A DNA stretch of 36,789 nt, from positions 1 to 36,789 of the forward strand of contig JBNKDD010000019.1 of the NCBI GenBank assembly GCA_050288085.1, written 5' to 3'. Source of the DNA: JBNKDD01 sp050288085. Its GTDB lineage: Bacteria > Chloroflexota > Anaerolineae > Aggregatilineales > UBA3940. The translations under genes were made by a program, and so were the position numbers. The notes under the pieces were generated by a model. It did not search any database. It had not been told where the DNA came from and saw only the letters and a list, made by a program, of their open reading frames with translations. Position 1 is the first letter of the stretch, and every line of letters begins with the position of its first letter. Positions 29,710 through 36,789 of the stretch are shown one piece after another.

Positions 29710-30537
29710 ATGCCTACTGACACCCGATTTGATCATGCCGTGATCATGGTTGACGACCTGCAAGCCGCCATCGCTGACTATCAATCATTGGGATTCACGG
29801 TTTTACCGGGCGGTGCACATGAGGATAACCCTTCTCATAACGCCTTGATTTCCCTGGCGGATGGCAGCTACCTGGAATTGTTTGCTCTCCGGGAGGCAGC
29901 ACTGTACCGGAAACTTAAAACAGCCAGGCGGTTGGGACTGTTCAAAATGGTTACCGCCCGCCGCACCTCGATTGTGCAGCGCTTTTTACATAATGTCGTT
30001 TTAGGCGAGGGTTTGGCCGATTTCGCGCTGCTGTCCGAATCCCTTCAAGCTGATATCCAGGCAGCCCAGCAGCGCGGGATTCCCATCGAAGGCCCGCTGG
30101 CGGGCGGGCGCAAACGCCCTGATGGGGAGCAGCTCGCCTGGGAATTCGGTGTCACGTCGATGCCGCTGCCCTTCCTGTTGATGGATACCACGCCTCGCTC
30201 ACTGCGCGTCCCAGAAGGAGAAGTTCAACAGCACCCCAATGGCGCGACCGGCGTAGCCCGGATCAGTATCGCCGTCAAAGACCTGGAGAAAAGCACCGCC
30301 ACCTTTTCGGCGCTGCTGGGATTTGGCCCCAAACCGGGTGACAACTCGGTCGATTTTCTGCTCGGATCAACGATCATCACGCTGACCGGACAAAGCGACG
30401 AACTACACGCCCACCTCAAGGCGCGTGGTGAAGGCCCCTATGCATTGACCCTCAAAACCAGCCGCCTGGATCAGGTGCCACCGCCTGATCTACGGTTGGC
30501 GCATGCCGTACAGATTCACTGGGTTGGGGATGACTGA
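29710..30537 (+). CDS. Glyoxalase/VOC-superfamily protein
   Basis: 275 residues made of two paired betaalphabetabetabeta VOC modules. The first begins FDHAVIMVDDLQAAIADYQSLGF with a conserved His and later ISLADGSYLELFAL, the Glu of the metal site. The second begins VARISIAVKDLEKSTATFSALLGF with GSTIITL. Related Glyoxalase_3-type proteins are single-polypeptide dimers of the VOC fold; the metal is often Fe, Zn or Mn and the substrate is unknown. Cytoplasmic. The stop overlaps the methyltransferase ATG (ATGACTGA), so translation of the two is coupled, which is unusual for a VOC protein. Confidence 0.85.
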   Translation: MPTDTRFDHAVIMVDDLQAAIADYQSLGFTVLPGGAHEDNPSHNALISLADGSYLELFALREAALYRKLKTARRLGLFKMVTARRTSIVQRFLHNVVLGEGLADFALLSESLQADIQAAQQRGIPIEGPLAGGRKRPDGEQLAWEFGVTSMPLPFLLMDTTPRSLRVPEGEVQQHPNGATGVARISIAVKDLEKSTATFSALLGFGPKPGDNSVDFLLGSTIITLTGQSDELHAHLKARGEGPYALTLKTSRLDQVPPPDLRLAHAVQIHWVGDD

Positions 30538-32374
30538 TCTCCGACAGACCCTCGCTGGCGAGGTACTTCCCCTCTTTACCCGCCCAGATGAATCGCGGCC
30601 AGGTCTGCGGGTTTTGCTGCTCATCATCGCCCGCCTGATGGCTGAGGCGCGTGGTTTACTTTCCCCAACGGTTACCTCCCTGCTCCAACAGGAACCGGAC
30701 GGATTGACCCTCACCCCGGTTTGGGATAGTCTGGCAGAAATCGCCGGGTCTGATCCCCTGCCTGAATTTCCCCACGCTGTATTGATTGAAGGGATAACAC
30801 AACTGCCACCGGTCGATTGGGCCGGGGTGGATGTGCGTTTGTTGGGTGATTTTTACGCCGCACACCTGTCTGGTCGGCGGCAGACAGGCAGCTATTACAC
30901 CCCGCCCGCTCTGGCGCGGCGGGTAGCAGAGGCGACCATCCAACCGCTGCTCGAATCATCCTCTCTCCCCGTGAAGGTGTTCGACCCGTCAATGGGCAGC
31001 GGGCACTTCCTGATCGCGGCGGGCGAACTGATCACCGAACAAATCGAGAATACCGAATCGGCAAAAGCCCGGTGGGCGGCTTTGCAGCATCTCTATGGCA
31101 TAGATCGCGATCCGGTGGCGGTCGAACTGGCGGGAATCAGTTTGTGGCTGTGGGCAAACCTGCCAGGGACATATCCCTCAATGCTGGCGGAGCATTTATG
31201 GTGCGGCGATGTGCTGCTCGAATCACTGCCTTTTGAATCGGAGAGTCGGTCGGGCTCCTGGTTCGATGCCGTGATCGGCAATCCACCCTATGCCAGCGTA
31301 TTTACCCGTGCCCGCAGCAGTGATGATCGGGAATGGCAGGCGGCCATTCAAGCCCGCTATCTGACCGCTACCGGCAGCTTTGATCTATCCGTACCCTTTG
31401 TCGAACGGGCAATCCGTCTCTGCCGGGATGGTGGGCGCTGTGGATTGGTATTGCCCAACAAGCTCCTTGCGGCGGATTACGCCCGTCGCCTGCGGTCATG
31501 GATCGTCGAGGAGGCAGCCGTTGAAGCGATCATAGATTATGCCGGAACCCGCCCTTTTGCCGCCGATGTATACCCGGTCGCGGCGATCTTCCAGCGTATC
31601 CCCCCCCGGCCCGACGCCCCCCTGCACATTTACCGGGATGGTTCGCTCTTAAGACAGGGCACACAAATCGATCTGCAAGATGCCCCCGGCCAGGTATGGA
31701 GCAGCATCTTTGACCCGGATTGGCCCCAACTTCGGCATTGTTTTGAAAACGCTGTATCACTGGGCGAGGTCGCCGAGCTTACTGCCGGGTTGGCGGTCGG
31801 CGAAGCCTATGACCTGCGCCCGCACGTCATCGATGCGCCGCCGGACGGCTTACCCGAAAACCATGTTCGGTTGGTGACGAGCGGCAGCATCCGGCGTTAT
31901 CAAACCACCTGGGGAGAGAAGTCGATCCGCTACCTGAAACAGCAGTATGAACGGCCTATCATTCCACTTGATGCCCTCTCTGGTCGGCGGCGCGACCAGG
32001 CAACCCGGCAGAAAATCATTGTATCGGGGATGGGTAAGGTGCTTCGAGCCTTTGTAGATGACGGTATGGTTCAAGCCAGTGTCGCAACAACCGTGATCAT
32101 CCCACATCAATGGCCGGTCGCGGCGCTGTGTGCGGTATTGAATTCGCTGCTGATGTCACAGTTGTACCGGGCTTTATTTGGCGGATTAGCTCTAAGCGGG
32201 GGATATCTGCGTTTTGGGAAGCGAGAACTTCGCCGCCTGCCGATCCCCGATCTGCCGGAGGATGATCCGCATGTGATGGAACTGGATCGTTTGGCGGCGG
32301 GGACAATCACCCCGGAGATCGATAACGAGATCGAGGCACTGGTGCGATCTTTATACCGAATGCATAATGCCTGA
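30530..32374 (+). CDS. Eco57I-like DNA N6-adenine methyltransferase, no nuclease domain
   Basis: 614 residues from ATG 30530, which overlaps the VOC stop by 8 bases. SAM-binding motif I DPSMGSGHF (152-160), preceded by GSYYTPPALA (120-129) as in class I gamma-type N6-methyltransferases; GIDRDPVAVELA; and the catalytic NPPY at 251-254 (VIGNPPYASVF), the target-base motif IV of adenine methylases. The C-terminal ~200 residues resemble the TaqI/Eco57I target-recognition half (AELTAGLAVGEAYDL; GGYLRFGKRELRRLPIPDLP). The ~110 residues ahead of motif I are too short and lack a PD-(D/E)XK nuclease. No restriction or BREX/DISARM gene is next to it, so it may be a solitary epigenetic methylase. Confidence 0.9.
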   Translation: MTDLRQTLAGEVLPLFTRPDESRPGLRVLLLIIARLMAEARGLLSPTVTSLLQQEPDGLTLTPVWDSLAEIAGSDPLPEFPHAVLIEGITQLPPVDWAGVDVRLLGDFYAAHLSGRRQTGSYYTPPALARRVAEATIQPLLESSSLPVKVFDPSMGSGHFLIAAGELITEQIENTESAKARWAALQHLYGIDRDPVAVELAGISLWLWANLPGTYPSMLAEHLWCGDVLLESLPFESESRSGSWFDAVIGNPPYASVFTRARSSDDREWQAAIQARYLTATGSFDLSVPFVERAIRLCRDGGRCGLVLPNKLLAADYARRLRSWIVEEAAVEAIIDYAGTRPFAADVYPVAAIFQRIPPRPDAPLHIYRDGSLLRQGTQIDLQDAPGQVWSSIFDPDWPQLRHCFENAVSLGEVAELTAGLAVGEAYDLRPHVIDAPPDGLPENHVRLVTSGSIRRYQTTWGEKSIRYLKQQYERPIIPLDALSGRRRDQATRQKIIVSGMGKVLRAFVDDGMVQASVATTVIIPHQWPVAALCAVLNSLLMSQLYRALFGGLALSGGYLRFGKRELRRLPIPDLPEDDPHVMELDRLAAGTITPEIDNEIEALVRSLYRMHNA

Positions 32375-32444
32375 AGTATCGTCGCTTACTCGTATGTCAG
32401 TGGTATTTGTGTTCCCGGCCCGGATCGGCTAATATCGCGGCGCT

Positions 32445-35400
32445 ATGCAAAAACGACTACAGCAGGCACTACCCGATATCCTGATCGCCGTCTTCCTTTT
32501 TTTTGTCCCCTTAGTTTTATTCTTCCCGCAAACCATCGGTGGGAAGACCTTATTACCTGTCGATAACCTGTTCGCCTTTGAACCGTATGCATCACTGGCA
32601 GAAGAGTATGGAGTCGGCACGCCGCATAACGGCCTGCTCTCCGACCTGATCCTCGAAAACTACGCCTGGAAGCAGTTCGCCCGTGAGCAGATCACTCAGG
32701 GCGAGATACCCTTGTGGCAGCCTTACATCGTCGGGGGTGCGCCGTTCCTGGCCGCAGGCCAGAGTTCGATGCTTTATCCCTTCAGCCTGCTCTTCCTGAT
32801 CATGCCCCTCTCCGCTGCCTATGGCTGGTTCACCGTGAGCCAGTTATGGCTGGCCGCCCTGAACATGTACATCTTTGCGCGGGTGCTGGGCATCCGCCGA
32901 CCAGGTGCATTGATCGCCGCGTTGACCTATCAATTGAGCGGCTTTTTCATGGTCAGCGTGGTCTTCCCGATGATCATCGCGACCGCGGCCTGGCTCCCGC
33001 TCGAACTGGCAATGATCGAATTGACCATCCGCCAGGGGAAAGCGCTTGGTGGACAGCCTGCCACGATCCCCTGGGTGGCCGTTGGGGCGATAGGATTGGG
33101 TATGGCAACCCTCGCCGGGCACGTCGAGGCGTTGTACTTCACCCTGCTGGTGATGGCGTTTTATGCCATGTGGCGGCTGATTGCGGGTCTGGTCGCCACC
33201 TGGAATGAACCGGGTAAATGGGGCAAGCTGATCCGCCGTTCGCTCTGGCTGCTGCTGTTGGTCGGTATGGGGTTGGCGCTTGGTGCTGTGCAGCTCATCC
33301 CGGCCTATGAACTTGCCAGCCGCAGTTTCCGTGAGGGGGCCGCGTCGCTGGCCCAGGTGCGGAGTTGGGCTTATCCCACCCGCCGCGTGATCGCCTTCCT
33401 GATGCCGAACTTTTTCGGTAACCCGGCTCACCACAGTTATTTTGATGTGTTCACCTGGCAGCGCGTCCCGTTGACGATTAACGCACTCGGCGACCCGATC
33501 AACAATACCCACTGGGGAATCAAGAATTATGTTGAAGGCGGGGCTTATCTGGGCCTGCTGCCGATGGCGCTAGCGCTGTTCGCGGCGCTACATTGGATTA
33601 TTGGCAGAGGCAAAGAGGGCAAGGGCAAACTAAAGTTTGTCAGCCTTACCCCTACGTTAGGAAATGAAAATCGGGGCCGCCCCTACCGCCTGATCTTCGG
33701 CGTGCTGTCGATCCTGTCGGTGTCCTTTATTTTTGGTACACCCACCTACGCGATCCTGTATTATGGTCTGCCGTTTATTAACCAGTCCCACTCGCCTTTC
33801 CGATGGGTCTGGCCCCTGACCCTGAGTGTAGCCGTATTGGCCGGGTTCGGAATCGAAATTCTGACGCCCAAAGATGATGATGACACCGGGGTGAAAGGTA
33901 TTTCGTTCTGGTTTGGTTGGGGAGGGATCGCTGCCGGAGTCTTAACTCTCCTCGGCCTGATTGCCTCCCGCCTTCTCTATTCCTCTATCGATGGGTTAGT
34001 TCAGCACACCTTTGAAGGGCTGGCCCTTGCTCCAAACGCTTTCCCGGATGGGCGGGCGTTCTATTCCTATCAGGTGCAAAATGCGCTGATCTTCGCCATT
34101 ATGGTGCTGCTGACCGGGACCGTGCTGCTCCTATCCCGCACGGGGCGTGGTATTAATTTGCCGGGCAGGTTGAAGTCCGCCCTACCCCAATTAAAAAACG
34201 GGCTTCCTGTCTGGCTTCTATTAGCACCCATTGTCGTGATCGTCGATCTCGGCGTGGCGATCTATGGCTTCTACCCGGCCACCGATCCGGCTTTACTGCG
34301 GGTAACTCCCCCATCGATCAACGCGCTTCAAGCCCGTACGCTGATGGGGCGCAGCGCCGACATCCCACCGATAGATTACAGCCCGTACCTGTGGCGCTTC
34401 ATCGCTTATGAAGAACCCGGCGCAGATACCATGAACAGCAATATCGGCTGGCTAAATCACCTGGAGGATGCTTCCGGCTACGACAGCCTGATCCCCGGCC
34501 AATACGCCGACTACATGCGGATCATCCAGCCGCAGGACGACTTGCCCTACAACCGGATCGCGCCGCTCTACAGCAGCCATCCCGATGCGCTCGACTCACC
34601 CCTGCTCGACCTGCTCAATGTGAAGTATGTTATCACCGAGACGCCTATCGACAATCCCAAATATGAATTGTCCTGGCATGATGATTCGGTGCTGATCTAC
34701 GAGAACCTGGGGGTGATGCCGCGAGCTTTTACCCTGCCGGTCAGCAGCACGGTGATCTCGGCGGCAGATGATCGAGCGGAAGGTTTTGCAGCTTTAGCAG
34801 AACAGTATGATTACCGGCGGCACGTGATCATCAATGTTCAGGACAGCCCCTTCGACGACGCCCCAGCCAATCCGCCCCAACCCGCCGACGCACAGCCAGC
34901 AGCGATCACCGTATTGACCGCCGACGAACTCTGGTTTGATGTAGAAGTAACGGAGCAAAGCTGGCTGATTGTCGCCGATTCCTATTTCCCCGGTTGGCGA
35001 GCCTGGGTGCGTGAATTTGGCGCGGGCGATGATACTGAGCAGGAAATTCCCGTTTACCTGGTCAATGGCAATTTCCGAGGAGTATTGCTCGAACCGGGCC
35101 AGTGGACGATCCGCATGAAGTACAGCCCTGATAATTTCAAACTGGGGGCTTTCACCTCCTTCATGATGGGCATGATCCTGGTCTTCGCGATGGGGGTCTG
35201 GTTGTGGCGCTATGCCTACCGTGAAAGCCCGGAGGACAGCTCCGTGCGCCGCGTGGCGAAAAACTCGATCACCCCGATTGTCCTCAACCTGTTCAACCGG
35301 GGGATTCAGTTTGCCTTCGCGATCATCATGCTGCGCATCCTCGGCCCGGAGGGATCGGGGAAATATTATTTCGCCGTTGTGATCTTTGGCTGGTTTGACA

Positions 35401-36740
35401 TCGTCTCGAATTTTGGCCTGGATACCCTGTTGATGCGGGAAGTCTCGCGAAGCCGCGAAGCCGCCAACCGTTATCTGGTCAATACCAATGTGATCCGGTT
35501 AGCCCTGGCGATCCTTGGCGTCCCGGTTCTGATCGGCCTGATTCTCCTCCGGGAGAATCTCCCATCCAGCACTCCGCTGGCCCAGGATACCATCTGGGCG
35601 ATTGGCTTGCTGTATGCCGGGTTGTTTGTCAGCACTTTGAATAAGGGCCTGACCGGGCTGTTTTACGCCTACGAAAAAGCCGAGTACCCCGCCGCACTCC
35701 AGACGGTCAGCACCATGTTGAGTTCCAGCCTGGGTGTGATCGTGCTGCTGCTCGGCTGGGGGATTGTCGGATTGGCGGGAATCAGTATTCTCGTCAACGT
35801 GGTTACCCTGGTGGCCCTGTATATCTTGACGACACGCCTGCTCTTTACGCCAAAGCTGTCCATTGATTGGCCGCTCCAACGCTCCGCAATGGGCGAATCC
35901 TTCCCCCTGATGCTCAATCACCTGCTGGCGACCCTCTTTTTTCGGATCGACGTAACCCTGTTGGAAGCTCTGAAAGGGGCGATTGTTGTCGGCTGGTACA
36001 GTGTGACCTACAAGTGGGTAGACGCCCTGAACGTGATCCCGGCCTTCTTTACCCAGGCACTTTTCCCGGTCATGTCGCGGCAGGCCCAGGAGGATCGACA
36101 GTCTCTCCGTCGGAGTTATATCCTATCCGTCAAGCTGCTGACTTTAGTCGCGCTGCCGGTCGCGGTAATCACCACCTTGCTGGGGACTTTTCTGGTCGGA
36201 TTGCTGGGTGGGCCGGAGTTCTTGCCTGCTGGGGCCATCGCCTTGCAAATCTTTGTGTGGAGCATCCCGATTGGCTGGATTAACAGCGTGACCAATTACG
36301 TGATCATCGCCCTCAACCGCCAGCGTATCCTGACCTGGACCTTTGTCGGCGGCGTGGTATTTAACGTAACCGCCAACCTGATCTTCATCCCGATCTATTC
36401 TTACCCGGCTGCCGCCGTCGTGACTATCTTCTCCGAGTTGGTATTGCTGATCCTGTTCTATCTGGTGATGCGGCCTGCGTTGGGTGGTGTGCCCTGGTTC
36501 CGCATCTTATGGCGGATTGTCCTGGCAACCGCATTAATGGCCGGGGCAACCTGGGCATTGGCGCGGATCAATACTGCGCTGGCGTTGTTCGGTGGGATTG
36601 CTGTTTATACAGTGGCGGTTGCGGTGCTGCGTCCCTTTATCCCACGCGAGGTGGAGAGCCTTGCTCAACTGCTCCCCACCCCGGTGCGTCGTCCTATGTT
36701 GAAGATATTGGGTTTGCCTTCGGCGGTAAGCGGAGACTGA
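32445..36740 (+). CDS. YfhO-like membrane protein fused to Wzx-type flippase
   Basis: A single 1431-residue frame. Residues 1-~925 match the YfhO type: a first helix (ILIAVFLFFVPLVLFF), about 12 further helices to ~595, an extracytoplasmic domain (~600-900, ending DSYFPGWRAWV.. and a return helix FTSFMMGMILVFAMGVWLW). Residues ~934-1431 start VRRVAKNSITPIVLNLFNRG and carry ~12-14 helices in the order of polysaccharide flippases (MOP/Wzx): GPEGSGKYYFAVVIFGWFDI, FFRIDVTLLEALKG, WYSVTYKWVDALNVIP. YfhO proteins are linked to glycosyl modification of teichoic acids/glycolipids; Wzx flips undecaprenyl-linked sugars. A fusion could couple the two at the membrane. The frame has no stop or frameshift at the join. 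ATG 32445 has weak upstream. Confidence 0.9.
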   Translation: MQKRLQQALPDILIAVFLFFVPLVLFFPQTIGGKTLLPVDNLFAFEPYASLAEEYGVGTPHNGLLSDLILENYAWKQFAREQITQGEIPLWQPYIVGGAPFLAAGQSSMLYPFSLLFLIMPLSAAYGWFTVSQLWLAALNMYIFARVLGIRRPGALIAALTYQLSGFFMVSVVFPMIIATAAWLPLELAMIELTIRQGKALGGQPATIPWVAVGAIGLGMATLAGHVEALYFTLLVMAFYAMWRLIAGLVATWNEPGKWGKLIRRSLWLLLLVGMGLALGAVQLIPAYELASRSFREGAASLAQVRSWAYPTRRVIAFLMPNFFGNPAHHSYFDVFTWQRVPLTINALGDPINNTHWGIKNYVEGGAYLGLLPMALALFAALHWIIGRGKEGKGKLKFVSLTPTLGNENRGRPYRLIFGVLSILSVSFIFGTPTYAILYYGLPFINQSHSPFRWVWPLTLSVAVLAGFGIEILTPKDDDDTGVKGISFWFGWGGIAAGVLTLLGLIASRLLYSSIDGLVQHTFEGLALAPNAFPDGRAFYSYQVQNALIFAIMVLLTGTVLLLSRTGRGINLPGRLKSALPQLKNGLPVWLLLAPIVVIVDLGVAIYGFYPATDPALLRVTPPSINALQARTLMGRSADIPPIDYSPYLWRFIAYEEPGADTMNSNIGWLNHLEDASGYDSLIPGQYADYMRIIQPQDDLPYNRIAPLYSSHPDALDSPLLDLLNVKYVITETPIDNPKYELSWHDDSVLIYENLGVMPRAFTLPVSSTVISAADDRAEGFAALAEQYDYRRHVIINVQDSPFDDAPANPPQPADAQPAAITVLTADELWFDVEVTEQSWLIVADSYFPGWRAWVREFGAGDDTEQEIPVYLVNGNFRGVLLEPGQWTIRMKYSPDNFKLGAFTSFMMGMILVFAMGVWLWRYAYRESPEDSSVRRVAKNSITPIVLNLFNRGIQFAFAIIMLRILGPEGSGKYYFAVVIFGWFDIVSNFGLDTLLMREVSRSREAANRYLVNTNVIRLALAILGVPVLIGLILLRENLPSSTPLAQDTIWAIGLLYAGLFVSTLNKGLTGLFYAYEKAEYPAALQTVSTMLSSSLGVIVLLLGWGIVGLAGISILVNVVTLVALYILTTRLLFTPKLSIDWPLQRSAMGESFPLMLNHLLATLFFRIDVTLLEALKGAIVVGWYSVTYKWVDALNVIPAFFTQALFPVMSRQAQEDRQSLRRSYILSVKLLTLVALPVAVITTLLGTFLVGLLGGPEFLPAGAIALQIFVWSIPIGWINSVTNYVIIALNRQRILTWTFVGGVVFNVTANLIFIPIYSYPAAAVVTIFSELVLLILFYLVMRPALGGVPWFRILWRIVLATALMAGATWALARINTALALFGGIAVYTVAVAVLRPFIPREVESLAQLLPTPVRRPMLKILGLPSAVSGD

Positions 36741-36789
36741 ACAGCCTCTCAAAGTTTCTCAATGCAGTGGATATTCAGGTGTATCCCGA

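Noticed and set aside
32844..33512. Long open frame on the - strand inside the YfhO-flippase gene (222 codons)
   Set aside because: It is Pro/Gly/His/Gln-rich with no domain, overlaps a clear membrane-protein frame, and is what GC-rich antisense of a hydrophobic gene usually gives.
1..36789. tRNA genes, rRNA, CRISPR arrays, insertion sequences or attachment sites
   Set aside because: No T-loop-like GGTTCRA with paired arms, no regularly spaced direct repeats, and no transposase were seen; the only recombinase-like gene is catalytically incomplete.

Overview
The window looks like chromosomal DNA from a free-living bacterium, most plausibly a Chloroflexota (Anaerolineae-like) lineage. This placement is an inference from gene style, not from a marker gene. 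The style points are large GT-C/DUF2142 and YfhO-type membrane proteins, Thr/Pro-rich linkers on surface-anchored proteins, a PQQ-propeller Ser/Thr kinase, FHA/vWA/J-domain signalling proteins and a roadblock/LC7 protein. Most of the window is moderately GC-rich. One short cassette (about 4.9-6.2 kb) is visibly AT-richer. No tRNA, rRNA, CRISPR array, insertion sequence or prophage was recognised.

Layout. 0-1.5 kb: the 3' end of one GT4-type glycosyltransferase and a complete second one. 1.5-2.9 kb: a leftward membrane protein of unknown function and a flavin-binding split-barrel protein. 3.0-4.8 kb: glutaminyl-tRNA synthetase. 4.9-6.2 kb: an HxlR regulator divergent from a tandem SnoaL-like protein, with two operator-like inverted repeats between them and terminator-like hairpins on both sides. 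6.4-8.6 kb: leftward holB and hemW. 8.7-14.7 kb: a six-gene rightward signalling cluster of Ser/Thr kinase with PQQ propeller, PP2C phosphatase, J-domain/vWA fusion, zinc-ribbon/FHA protein, small acidic protein and OmpR-type response regulator. 14.7-18.7 kb: leftward GH99-like anchored protein, Nudix hydrolase, pyrG and roadblock protein. 18.9-20.6 kb: a Xer-like recombinase that has lost its catalytic residues, followed by purine nucleoside phosphorylase. 20.6-23.6 kb: two membrane/surface proteins. 23.6-27.0 kb: ABC exporter pair, then PadR regulator, membrane protein and second PadR regulator. 27.1-29.5 kb: leftward GT2, NAD-dependent epimerase and a STAS-like small protein. 29.7-32.4 kb: a VOC protein translationally coupled to an Eco57I-like DNA N6-adenine methyltransferase. 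32.4-36.7 kb: a 1431-residue fusion of a YfhO-like membrane protein to a Wzx-type flippase.

The most interesting unit is 8.7-14.7 kb. It combines the writer (kinase), eraser (PP2C) and phospho-reader (FHA) of a phosphothreonine circuit with a vWA protein that carries a J-domain. This is reminiscent of kinase/PP2C/vWA 'TerY-P' triads but adds a chaperone-recruiting domain, a glucose-dehydrogenase-like propeller sensor and a two-component output. Also notable are the YfhO-flippase fusion, the catalytically dead Xer homologue next to the phosphorylase gene, and the VOC/methyltransferase pair. No stretch longer than about 200 bases lacks a gene.
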